64,000 nucleotides of DNA from Marisediminicola sp040546025 (lineage in GTDB: Bacteria > Actinomycetota > Actinomycetes > Actinomycetales > Microbacteriaceae), in contig NZ_JBEPNA010000004.1 in the NCBI RefSeq assembly GCF_040546025.1, positions 62,001-126,000 on the forward strand, in the 5' to 3' direction. Each line of letters begins with the position of its first letter. Position 1 is the stretch's first letter. Below the pieces are notes generated by a model. That model was not told the origin of the DNA. It did no database searches and saw nothing but the letters and a program-made list of their open reading frames with translations. This document shows positions 7,426 to 15,786 of this stretch, piece by piece. The position numbers and the translations under genes are program-made.

Positions 7426-8750
7426 TTCTCGCTCTTCACTGGGATCGTCTCGCTGGGCACGGGGGTGGGGGTGAATCTCATGCGGTCGATCCTGCGCCCG
7501 TCGAGCCGCTCGACCCGGAAGATGCCTGCCTCGACGCTCACTATGTCGCCGACGACCGGCAGTCGGCCCAGCTCACTCATGATGAAACCGCCGACGGTCT
7601 CGTAGGGGCCGTCCTCCGGCACGGCGACATCCGCCCGCTCGAGCAGCTCGTCCGGACGCAGGATGCCGGGGAAGGTCAGCCAGTCGCGCGATCGGACGAC
7701 GCCGGCCCTGGCCCGGTCGTGCTCGTCAGCGACCTCGCCCACGAGCTCCTCGACGAGGTCCTCGAGGGTCGCAACGCCCGCGGTTCCGCCGTACTCGTCG
7801 ACGACGACGGCCATCTGGTAACCGTCCAGGCGAAGTTCGCCGATGAGAGTGTCGAGCTTCATCGTCTCGGGCACGCGCAACGCGTCGGTCTGCAGCGCCG
7901 ACACGGGAACCTTGGACCTCTTTGCGCGCGGCACCGCGACCGCCTGCTTGATGTGGACGAGGCCGACAACGTCGTCGATGCTGTCGTCGATCACCGGAAA
8001 GCGGGAGAACCCGGTTTGCCGGGCGAGGTCGATGACGGTCTGGGCCGACTCCGTGCGATCGACGCTCGTGACGCGCGGCCTCGGCGTCATGACGTCGGAG
8101 GCGACGTGCTCGCTGAACGCGATCGTGCGGGCGAGCAGCGTTGCCGTGTCACGGTCGAGGCTGCCCTCGCGGGCGGACCGGCGCAATAGCGACGTGAGCT
8201 CCTCCGCTGTTCGCGCGGATGACAGCTCCTCCTTCGGCTCGATTCCGATCGAGCGGAGGATCGAGTTGGCTGTGTTGTTGAGGAAGCGCACGAAGGGTTT
8301 GAACACGAACGTGAACCCCGCCTGGAACGGGATGACGACCTTCGCGGTCGCCCTTGGCAGGGCAAGCGCGAAGTTCTTCGGTACGAGTTCGCCGATGATC
8401 ATCGACAGCAGGGTCGCCACCGTGATTGCCACGATGCTCGCGATCACCGTGAGTATCCCGCCGGTGAGGCCGACGGCGGCGAGCGGTGCGCGGAGCATCG
8501 CGCTGAAGGCCGGCTCGAGGGTGTACCCGGTGAGCAGGGTCGTCAGGGTGATGCCGAGCTGCGCACTCGAGAGATGCGTCGAGGTGATCTTGAGAGCGGC
8601 GATCGTGATGGTGAGGTTCTTCTCGCCGCGGGCCTGGCGAGCCTCGAGCTCGGAGCGGTCGAGGTTGACAAGGGCGAACTCGGAGGCGACGAAGAATCCG
8701 GTACCGACTGTGAGCGTGAGCCCGATGGCGAGCAGAACGAATTCACTCAT
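7422..8750 (-). CDS. CNNM/CorC-like membrane protein (DUF21 + CBS + CorC_HlyC), long form
   Basis: A 442-residue relative of the downstream gene. DUF21 occupies about residues 1-190 (ASEFALVNLDRSELEARQAR, GELVPKNFALALPRA), a CBS pair follows with DVMTPRPRVTSVDR, and a C-terminal CorC_HlyC-type domain begins after VVVDEYGGTAGVATLEDLVE. Likely role is Mg2+ or other divalent-cation homeostasis in the membrane. I take the ATG at 8750 (MSEFVLLAIG) as the start because it immediately precedes the first helix; an ATG at 8786 is also in frame. First gene of a tandem paralogous pair. Confidence 0.9.
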   Translation of the reverse strand: MSEFVLLAIGLTLTVGTGFFVASEFALVNLDRSELEARQARGEKNLTITIAALKITSTHLSSAQLGITLTTLLTGYTLEPAFSAMLRAPLAAVGLTGGILTVIASIVAITVATLLSMIIGELVPKNFALALPRATAKVVIPFQAGFTFVFKPFVRFLNNTANSILRSIGIEPKEELSSARTAEELTSLLRRSAREGSLDRDTATLLARTIAFSEHVASDVMTPRPRVTSVDRTESAQTVIDLARQTGFSRFPVIDDSIDDVVGLVHIKQAVAVPRAKRSKVPVSALQTDALRVPETMKLDTLIGELRLDGYQMAVVVDEYGGTAGVATLEDLVEELVGEVADEHDRARAGVVRSRDWLTFPGILRPDELLERADVAVPEDGPYETVGGFIMSELGRLPVVGDIVSVEAGIFRVERLDGRRIDRMRFTPTPVPSETIPVKSEK

Positions 8751-8842
8751 GGCGGCCACCGGACAAGTAACTAGAGGGGGGGTCATCCATTATTCGACTA
8801 ATTCTACTGTGATCCCCGCTGGGAGCCAGCCACCGAAGCACG

Positions 8843-8878
8843 ATTGCCACCCGGTCACCAGTTGCCACCCGGTCACCA
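8843..8878. repeat. 18-bp tandem duplication at the guaB1 3' end
   Basis: The unit TTGCCACCCGGTCACCA occurs twice head to tail, preceded by A in one copy and G in the other. The second copy overlaps the last bases of guaB1, including its stop codon. Probably a small slippage duplication. Confidence 0.75.
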
Positions 8879-10312
8879 ACTGACCGGGAGCGCCTTGCCC
8901 TCCTCGTACCCCGCGGCAGACTGGATGCCGACGAGCGCGCGCTCAGAGAACTCGCCCAGCGTCGTCGCCCCCGCGTAGGTGAGCGACGAGCGCAGGCCGG
9001 AGGTGATCATGTCGAGCAGGTCCTCAACCGATGGCCGCAGCGGGTCGAGGTAGATCCTCGACGACGAGATTCCCTCCGCGAAGAGAGTCTTCCGCGCCAG
9101 CTCGTACGCCTCGAGCCTGTCGAACCGGTCATGCACGGCCTTCGTGGAGGCCATCCCCCAGCTCTCCTTGAAAAGCCGTCCCGCGGCATCCGTCTCCAGC
9201 TCGCCCGGCGCCTCGACGGTGCCGGCGAACCAAGAGCCGATCATGACCGAGGAGGCGCCGGCGGCGAGAGCGAGGGCGACATCGCGCGGGTAGCGCACCC
9301 CGCCGTCGGCCCAGACGTGGGCTCCGAGCTCACGGGCGGCAGCGGCGGTCTCGAGCACCGCAGAGAACTGCGGGCGTCCGACGGCAGTCATCATTCGCGT
9401 GGTGCACATCGCGCCGGGCCCGACGCCGACCTTCACAATGTTCGCGCCAGCGCGCACGAGGTCGCCGACGCCGTCGGAGGAGACGACGTTGCCGGCGACG
9501 AGCGGAATTCCGAGGCCCAGGGCGGCAACGGTCTCAACGGCGGCGATCATGCCGTCCTGGTGGCCGTGCGCGGTGTCGATCACCAGAACGTCGACGCCCG
9601 CCGAGGCGAGCGCCTTCGCCTTGCGGGCGACGTCGCCGTTGATACCGATCGCCGCGGCGACCCTGAGCCGGCCGGATGCGTCGAGGGCCGGCGTATAGAT
9701 CGTCGACCGCAGGGCGCTGGTGCGGCTGAGCGTGCCGATCACGTGGCCGTGGCGGAGCACCGGGGCGAACTGCAGGTCGGCGGCGACCATGAGGTCGAAC
9801 GCTTCCCGCGCGGTCGGCACGTCGTCGGCGTCGATCGAGGCGAGCTGGCCGTGCAGCAGGTCGCCCAACCGGGCGTCGGGCAGCGCGGTCTGCAGCCGGG
9901 CCGCCGAGATACCGCCGAGGTACCGGTCGCGGTCGTCGTGCAGCACGATTCCGTGCCCCTCGACGGCGGGCAGTCGGCGCAGCGCGTCGGCGACCGTGTT
10001 CTCCGGCCGGAGCGACAACGGCGAGTCGAACGCGACGGGCTGGTCCTTGACCCAGCGGATCGCCGCGTCGAGGTCTTGCAGGTGCATGTCCTGCGGGAGC
10101 ACCCCGAGGCCGCCGCGGCGCGCGAGGGTCGCCGAAAGCCGGGGCCCGGTCACCGAACTCATGTTCGCCGAGACAATCGGAATCGACGTTCCCGTTCCGT
10201 CGCTCGGGGCGATCGACACGTCGAGCCTGCTCCTGATGCCCGACCTGCTTGGCACGAGAAACACGTCCGAGTAGGTCAGGTCGTGCTGCGGCACTGCATC
10301 GTAGAACTTCAT
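8873..10312 (-). CDS. guaB1: GuaB1-type IMP dehydrogenase-related protein (probable GMP reductase)
   Basis: A 479-residue TIM barrel of the IMPDH/GMPR family with inserted CBS-like region (about residues 95-220). The active-site loop VGVGPGAMCTTRMM places the catalytic Cys at residue 303. Other family marks are VLVIDTAHGHQDGM and ADGGVRYPRDVALALAAGAS. GuaB1 of mycobacteria has been shown to act as a GMP reductase in purine salvage rather than as an IMP dehydrogenase, and I infer the same here. It diverges from kgd with the two start regions very close together. Confidence 0.9.
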   Translation of the reverse strand: MKFYDAVPQHDLTYSDVFLVPSRSGIRSRLDVSIAPSDGTGTSIPIVSANMSSVTGPRLSATLARRGGLGVLPQDMHLQDLDAAIRWVKDQPVAFDSPLSLRPENTVADALRRLPAVEGHGIVLHDDRDRYLGGISAARLQTALPDARLGDLLHGQLASIDADDVPTAREAFDLMVAADLQFAPVLRHGHVIGTLSRTSALRSTIYTPALDASGRLRVAAAIGINGDVARKAKALASAGVDVLVIDTAHGHQDGMIAAVETVAALGLGIPLVAGNVVSSDGVGDLVRAGANIVKVGVGPGAMCTTRMMTAVGRPQFSAVLETAAAARELGAHVWADGGVRYPRDVALALAAGASSVMIGSWFAGTVEAPGELETDAAGRLFKESWGMASTKAVHDRFDRLEAYELARKTLFAEGISSSRIYLDPLRPSVEDLLDMITSGLRSSLTYAGATTLGEFSERALVGIQSAAGYEEGKALPVSW

Positions 10313-10467
10313 ATCTTCACGCTATTGCCTCACGCGCCGGTCGTACCCTTCCGGGAATGCGATTAAGCTTGGGTCTCGTGCCTCCAACGTCGGCGGACAC
10401 CCTGTCTGAGGCAGTACGCCAACAGCGACAAACCATGCAGAGACTCAAGGAAAGTGGGCGGTCGGCC

Positions 10468-13400
10468 GTGTCTAGCCAAGTAACCGGACTCGTGCCAGAG
10501 GATTCCTCCTCAGGCGAATTCGGGGCCAACGAATGGCTCGTGGATGAGATGTACGAGAGGTACATCGCAGACAAGAACTCGGTTGACGAATCGTGGTGGC
10601 CGATTCTGGAGAGCTACCACCGCACCGAGGTGACCACCCCTGCCCACACCGGCGCCGCCGAAACCGCCGGAGCCGAGCCGTCGGTAGAGAAGGTCGAGGC
10701 GGCCGTGGCCGAGCCGACCCAGGAGCCTCAGATTCCCGAGGAGGTGCTGCCGGCAGCGGCAGCCGAAGCGCCCGCGGATGCCGCGCAGCAGGCGGCGCCC
10801 GCCGCACCGGCAAGCGGCAGCCAGCCGGTCGCCCGGACCACGTCGGTCGTGGCGAAGAGCCAGCCGATCCCGGCGGATGCCCCCCGGTCGACCCAGCCCG
10901 GCCCGAAGGCCGAGGTCGCCACACCGGTCGAAGACCAAAACGTCGTTCAGACTCTGCGCGGCATGGCCAAGAGCCTCGCGACGAACATGGACGCGAGCCT
11001 GAGCGTGCCGACGGCGACGAGCGTGCGGACGATCCCCGCGAAGCTCATGATCGACAACCGCATCGTCATCAACAACCACCTCAAGCGCGCCCGCGGCGGC
11101 AAGGTGTCGTTCACCCACATCATTGGCTGGGCGATCATTCAGGTGATCAAGGAATTCCCGAGCCAGAACGTCTTCTATGACGAGGTCGACGACAAGCCCT
11201 CGCTCGTCTCCCCCGCGCACATCAACCTCGGCCTCGCCATCGACATGCCCAAGCCCGACGGCACTCGCGCCCTGCTCGTTCCCGGCATCAAGAAGACCGA
11301 GGCGATGGGGTTCGCGGACTTCGTTGCCGAGTACGAGGCCATCGTGCGTAGGGCACGCGACAACAAGCTCACCGCCGGCGACTTCGCCGGAACCACCATC
11401 TCACTCACGAACCCGGGCGGCATCGGCACCGAGCACTCCGTCCCGCGGCTCATGCGCGGGCAGGGGTGCATCGTCGGCGCGGGCGCCCTCGAGTACCCGG
11501 CCGAGTTCCAGGGCATGTCGCAGACCACCCTCGCCGAGCTCGGTATCGGCAAGACCATCACCCTCACCTCGACCTACGACCACCGCGTCATCCAGGGCGC
11601 CGGCTCGGGCGAGTTCCTCAAGAAGGTACACGAGCTGCTCATCGGGCAGCGCGGATTCTACGAGGGCATCTTCGCCGCCCTCCGCATCCCGTACGAGCCG
11701 ATCCACTGGGCCGCCGACATCCACGTCGACCTCGCCGACGCCGTCAACAAGACCGCCCGCGTGCAGGAACTCATCAACTCCTACCGGGTGCGCGGCCACC
11801 TCATGGCCGACATCGACCCGCTCGAGTACCAGCAGCGCTCGCACCCCGATCTCGACGTCACGAGCCACGGCCTGACCTTCTGGGATCTCGACCGTGAGTT
11901 CGTCACGGGAGGCTTCGGCGGGCGCCGCTCGGCGCTCCTGCGCGAGATCCTCGGCGTGCTGCGCGACTCGTACTGCCGCACGATCGGCGTCGAGTACATG
12001 CACATCCAGGATCCTGTGCAGCGCAAGTGGATGCAGGATCACCTCGAGAAGCCGTACTCGAAGCCGACCCACGACGCGCAGATGCGCGTGCTGGGCAAGC
12101 TCAACGAGGCGGAGGCCTTCGAGACTTTCTTGCAGACGAAGTATGTCGGCCAGAAGCGCTTCAGCCTCGAGGGCGGCGAGTCGACGATCGCGCTGCTCGA
12201 TGCGCTCCTGCAGGGCGCCGCCGAATCGCACCTCGACGAGGTTGCGATCGGCATGGCCCACCGCGGCCGCCTCAACGTTCTCACCAACATCGCCGGCAAG
12301 ACATACGGCCAGATCTTCCGCGAGTTCGAGGGAACCCAGGACCCGCGCACCGTGCAGGGATCCGGCGACGTGAAATACCACCTCGGAACCGAGGGAACCT
12401 TCACGGGCGCGACCGGGGACCAGATCCCCGTCTACCTCGCCGCGAACCCCTCCCACCTCGAGGCCGTCGACGGCGTGCTCGAGGGAATCGTGCGCGCCAA
12501 GCAGGACCGCAAGCCCGTCGGCACCTTCAACGTGCTGCCGGTCATGATCCACGGCGACGCGGCGATGGCCGGGCAGGGAATCGTCGTCGAGATCCTGCAG
12601 ATGTCGCAGCTGCGCGGCTATCGCACGGGCGGCACGATCCACCTCGTCGTCAACAACCAGGTCGGCTTCACGACGCCTCCGGGAGAGGGCAGAACGTCGA
12701 TCTACTCGACGGATGTCGCCAAGACGATCCAGGCTCCAATCCTGCACGTGAACGGCGACGACCCCGAGGCGGTTGTGCGCGTCGCTCAGCTCGCGTTCGC
12801 GTACCGCCAGGAGTTCCACCGAGATGTCGTGATCGACCTGGTCTGCTACCGACGCCGCGGCCACAACGAGGGCGACGACCCCTCGATGACCCAGCCGCTG
12901 ATGTACAACCTGATCGAGGCGAAGCGCTCGGTCAGGAGCCTCTACTCCGACGCTCTCGTCGGGCGTGGCGACATCACCCAGGAGGAGTACGCCGGCGCGC
13001 ACGCCGACTTCCAGGACCGCCTCGAACGGGCCTTCGCCGAGACCCACGCGGCGCAGACCGCGTCGATGCCCATCATCGTGCAGGACCCGCACGGGATCTC
13101 CGACCTCGAGCGGCCAGACTCCCAGCAGGATGACACGACCGGCGAGCCGGCGACCACGGGGGTGTCCGACTCGGTCATCAGCCTGATCGGCGACGCCTTC
13201 GACAACCCGCCCACCGACTTCACGGTGCATCCGAAGCTGCAGGCCCTGCTGCGCAAACGCGTCGACATGAGCCGCAACGGATCCATCGACTGGGCGTTCG
13301 GCGAGCTCCTGTCGCTCGGATCACTGCTGCTCGAGGGGACCCCCGTGCGCATGGCCGGCCAGGACACTCGGCGCGGAACGTTCGTGCAGCGCCACGCGGT

Positions 13401-14310
13401 ACTGCACGATCGGGAGAACGGCCAGGAGTGGCTGCCGCTCGCGAACCTGAGCGACAACCAGGCCCGGTTCTGGATCTACGACTCGCTGCTCAGCGAGTAC
13501 GCGGCCCTCGGATTCGAATACGGCTACTCGGTCGAGCGCGCCGACGCACTGGTGCTGTGGGAGGCGCAGTTCGGCGACTTCAGCAACGGAGCGCAGACCG
13601 TCATCGACGAGTTCATCTCGAGCGCCGAGCAGAAGTGGGGCCAGCGCTCGAGCGTGGTCATGCTGCTGCCGCACGGCTACGAGGGGCAGGGGCCGGACCA
13701 CTCCTCCGCCCGCATCGAGCGTTACCTGCAGTTGTGCGCCGAAAACAACATGACCGTCGCGAGGCCGTCGACGCCGGCGTCGTACTTCCACCTGCTGCGA
13801 CGCCAGGCCTACGCGAGGCCGCGTCGTCCGCTCATCGTGTTCACCCCGAAGGCGATGCTGCGCCTGCGCGGCGCGACGAGCTCGGTCGAGGATTTCACCT
13901 CGGGCAAGTTCGAGCCGGTGCTGGATGACGCGCGCGTCGCCGACAAGGCGGCCGTGACGCGCGTCGTGCTGCACGCGGGGAAGATCCACTACGACCTCGC
14001 GACCGAGGTCGACAAGCGCGGCCTGACCGACGTCGCCCTCGTGCGCCTTGAGCAGTACTACCCGCTGCCGCTCCGCCAGCTGCACGCCGTGCTCGAGGAG
14101 TACCCGAATGCCAAGCTCGTCTGGGCACAGGAGGAGCCGGAGAACCAGGGTGCCTGGCCGTTCATCTCCCTCGAGCTCGCACCGGAGCTTCGCGGGCGGA
14201 CGATCACCGTCGCCTCACGCCTGGCCGCGGCGTCGCCAGCGACGGGCTCGACCAAGCGCAGCGCGCAGGAGCAGGTGGACCTCATCGAGCGCGCACTCAT
14301 GAGCGACTGA
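10468..14310 (+). CDS. kgd: Multifunctional 2-oxoglutarate dehydrogenase/decarboxylase (KGD, E1o with E2-like domain)
   Basis: About 1280 residues. Order: N-terminal helix FGANEWLVDEMYERYIADK; an Ala/Pro-rich linker to about residue 150; an E2o-like acyltransferase domain (about 160-400) with NPGGIGTEHSVPRL and the catalytic His372 in TYDHRVIQGAGSG; then the thiamine-diphosphate E1 domain with AIGMAHRGRLNVL and the TPP/Mg motif GDAAMAGQG at 696. No lipoyl domain is present, as in actinobacterial KGD, so lipoate would come from a separate E2p subunit. TCA-cycle enzyme. I chose the GTG at 10468 (product begins SSQVTGL) since upstream in-frame codons overlap guaB1; an ATG at 10435 is possible. 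The gene ends at a strong hairpin. Confidence 0.95.
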   Translation: MSSQVTGLVPEDSSSGEFGANEWLVDEMYERYIADKNSVDESWWPILESYHRTEVTTPAHTGAAETAGAEPSVEKVEAAVAEPTQEPQIPEEVLPAAAAEAPADAAQQAAPAAPASGSQPVARTTSVVAKSQPIPADAPRSTQPGPKAEVATPVEDQNVVQTLRGMAKSLATNMDASLSVPTATSVRTIPAKLMIDNRIVINNHLKRARGGKVSFTHIIGWAIIQVIKEFPSQNVFYDEVDDKPSLVSPAHINLGLAIDMPKPDGTRALLVPGIKKTEAMGFADFVAEYEAIVRRARDNKLTAGDFAGTTISLTNPGGIGTEHSVPRLMRGQGCIVGAGALEYPAEFQGMSQTTLAELGIGKTITLTSTYDHRVIQGAGSGEFLKKVHELLIGQRGFYEGIFAALRIPYEPIHWAADIHVDLADAVNKTARVQELINSYRVRGHLMADIDPLEYQQRSHPDLDVTSHGLTFWDLDREFVTGGFGGRRSALLREILGVLRDSYCRTIGVEYMHIQDPVQRKWMQDHLEKPYSKPTHDAQMRVLGKLNEAEAFETFLQTKYVGQKRFSLEGGESTIALLDALLQGAAESHLDEVAIGMAHRGRLNVLTNIAGKTYGQIFREFEGTQDPRTVQGSGDVKYHLGTEGTFTGATGDQIPVYLAANPSHLEAVDGVLEGIVRAKQDRKPVGTFNVLPVMIHGDAAMAGQGIVVEILQMSQLRGYRTGGTIHLVVNNQVGFTTPPGEGRTSIYSTDVAKTIQAPILHVNGDDPEAVVRVAQLAFAYRQEFHRDVVIDLVCYRRRGHNEGDDPSMTQPLMYNLIEAKRSVRSLYSDALVGRGDITQEEYAGAHADFQDRLERAFAETHAAQTASMPIIVQDPHGISDLERPDSQQDDTTGEPATTGVSDSVISLIGDAFDNPPTDFTVHPKLQALLRKRVDMSRNGSIDWAFGELLSLGSLLLEGTPVRMAGQDTRRGTFVQRHAVLHDRENGQEWLPLANLSDNQARFWIYDSLLSEYAALGFEYGYSVERADALVLWEAQFGDFSNGAQTVIDEFISSAEQKWGQRSSVVMLLPHGYEGQGPDHSSARIERYLQLCAENNMTVARPSTPASYFHLLRRQAYARPRRPLIVFTPKAMLRLRGATSSVEDFTSGKFEPVLDDARVADKAAVTRVVLHAGKIHYDLATEVDKRGLTDVALVRLEQYYPLPLRQLHAVLEEYPNAKLVWAQEEPENQGAWPFISLELAPELRGRTITVASRLAAASPATGSTKRSAQEQVDLIERALMSD

Positions 14311-14332
14311 GCTGACGCCCGACTGACCGACG

Positions 14333-14370
14333 GCGACGGCCCGGTCCCTGTGCGGGGGCCGGGCCGTCGC
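14333..14370 (+). terminator. Hairpin after kgd
   Basis: GCGACGGCCCGG (14333-14344) pairs perfectly with CCGGGCCGTCGC (14359-14370) over a 14-nt loop, starting 23 bp after the kgd stop. No T-run follows, as often in high-GC actinobacteria. Confidence 0.8.
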
Positions 14371-14374
14371 ACAC

Positions 14375-14720
14375 TCAGGCCAGGTCCGCGAGCACCTGGC
14401 CGATCGCGAATCGGGCGTCGGCGGACAAATCGGGATTGCTGTCGGCGTAGTACGCGACGGCCGGGATCGCTTTGCACAACACCCTCGCCCGTCCCGCGCC
14501 CACGTCGCTTCGTCGCACGCGACCGCGTCGCGGAATCCCGACGGGACAAAGCCGGCAGTAGCCACCATGCCACGATCAGGACGTGGGAGACATCGCCGAC
14601 TCCCGCGGTCCCCCAATCGATGATCGCCGTCAGCCGGTCTCCCGCGACAGGGCCCCGAACGCGGCAGCGAGCGAACCGGCGAGCCCATCGACATCCAGCG
14701 TTTCGCCGTCGCGGGCGGGG
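14375..14720 (-). pseudogene. Aminoglycoside phosphotransferase (APH)-like gene remnant
   Basis: Reading the minus strand in three frames restores an APH-family C-terminus. One frame gives LTPARDGETLDVDGLAGS, then a break; the next gives RLTAIIDWGTAGVGDV and LIVAWWLLPA; a shift gives FRDAVACDEATWAR; another shift gives VLCKAIPAVAYYADSNPDLS and a stop at 14375. IDWGTAGVGD is the conserved DxxG-type metal-binding segment of this kinase fold. The N-terminal lobe and the catalytic HxD loop are gone, and there are at least two frameshifts plus an internal deletion. It abuts the anti-sigma gene. A dead gene. Confidence 0.8.
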
Positions 14721-14721
14721 G

Positions 14722-14961
14722 TCAGTGCGCCTGCATCTCGCGGATGCGGGCGAGCACCTGGTCGCGCAGGTCCTCCGGCGCGATCTCCTGGCAGGCGCGC
14801 TGCACGGCCTGGGTCAGGACGAGGCCGACCCGGCGCTCGCCGTCGCAGTCCCCGCAGTTGGCGAGGTGCTCGGCGATGTCGGTCGCGTCGTCGGTCAGCA
14901 ACTCGTTGTGCAGGTATTCCTCGAGTTCGGCCTTGGCCTTCTCGCAGCCACAGTCGGTCAT
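14722..14961 (-). CDS. rsrA: ZAS-type anti-sigma factor, RsrA-like
   Basis: A 79-residue protein starting MTDCGCEKAKAELEEYLH. It has the zinc anti-sigma signature H-x3-C-x2-C in EHLANCGDCDGERR. Proteins of this type hold an ECF sigma factor inactive and release it when the Cys-Zn site is oxidised (RsrA in Streptomyces, RshA in mycobacteria). The ATG overlaps the sigma-factor TGA (ATGA), which is the usual arrangement for stoichiometric co-translation. The sensing role is inferred from the family. Confidence 0.9.
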   Translation of the reverse strand: MTDCGCEKAKAELEEYLHNELLTDDATDIAEHLANCGDCDGERRVGLVLTQAVQRACQEIAPEDLRDQVLARIREMQAH

Positions 14962-15623
14962 TTGTTTTGTCCCTTCACAGAAACACTCAGGCCGCGTTCG
15001 TTCGCGTATCCGGAGAGGAGGCCGCGGAGGAGCCGTCTGCCTCGGTGCAGCCGGCTCATCACGGTTCCGACGGGGGTCTTCATGATGTCGGCGATCTCCT
15101 GATAGGAGAAGCCTTCGACGTCGGCGAAGTACACCGCAAGACGGAAGTCTTCCGGAATCGCCTGGAGCGCATCCTTCACCGCACTGTCGGGCAGGTGGTC
15201 GATGGCCTCGACCTCCGCAGACCGGGTGGCACGCCCCTGGGTCACCGACTCGGCACCACCGATCTGCCAGTCCTCGAGGTCGTCGATGGTGCCCTGGTAG
15301 GGGTCGCGCTGCTTCTTGCGGTAGGTGTTGATGAATGTGTTGGTGAGGATCCGGTAGAGCCACGCCTTGAGGTTGGTGCCCTGCTGGAACTGCCCGAACG
15401 CGGCGAAGGCCTTCACGAAGGTCTCCTGCACGAGATCGGCGGCGTCGGACGGATTGCGCGTCATCCGCAGCGCCGCGCCGTACAGCTGATCCATGAACGG
15501 GATGGCTTGCTCCTCGAACAGGTCGCGCACATCGGGCACGGCAACCTCGGCCTCGGCGGCGGGTGTCTCGTTCGCGGGGTTGTCAGGCGCGGAGGCCAAC
15601 TGGTTTTCACTCGGCGTGTTCAT
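14958..15623 (-). CDS. sigR: ECF RNA polymerase sigma factor, SigR/SigH-like
   Basis: A 221-residue sigma-70 family member. Region 2 is seen in LYGAALRMTRNPSDAADLVQ and NLKAWLYRILTNTFINTYRK; region 4 in AIPEDFRLAVYFADVEGFSY followed by PVGTVMSRLHRGRRLLRGLL. The start is the ATG at 15623 (MNTPSENQLASAP), since the longer open frame upstream has no conserved sequence. In Streptomyces and mycobacteria the equivalent factor controls the thiol-oxidative stress regulon, and the neighbourhood sigR-rsrA divergent from aroA-rsgA matches mycobacterial sigH. I could not find a convincing GGAAT/GTT autoregulatory promoter in the 163-bp gap. Confidence 0.93.
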   Translation of the reverse strand: MNTPSENQLASAPDNPANETPAAEAEVAVPDVRDLFEEQAIPFMDQLYGAALRMTRNPSDAADLVQETFVKAFAAFGQFQQGTNLKAWLYRILTNTFINTYRKKQRDPYQGTIDDLEDWQIGGAESVTQGRATRSAEVEAIDHLPDSAVKDALQAIPEDFRLAVYFADVEGFSYQEIADIMKTPVGTVMSRLHRGRRLLRGLLSGYANERGLSVSVKGQNK

Positions 15624-15786
15624 CGCGGTCGAGTCTAGTTTGCGGCAGCGTGCGCCGCCCTTCGGCGTTCCGGGGGCGGCAACGCGGTGCACCCGTCGTT
15701 CGGGTGCAATGCTGATGCCCGCTGCGGTGCTGATGCTCACGCGTGACCTCCGGTTCGTGGGGCGAATCCTCGATAGCCTGTAACCG

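Noticed and set aside
11401..13230. 609-codon open frame antisense to kgd
   Set aside because: Its composition mirrors the third-position GC of kgd and it has no motif; kgd is unmistakable on the other strand.
15624..15786. SigR-type GGAAT-N18-GTT autoregulatory promoter
   Set aside because: A GGAAC is present on the minus strand, but no GTT falls at the needed distance.
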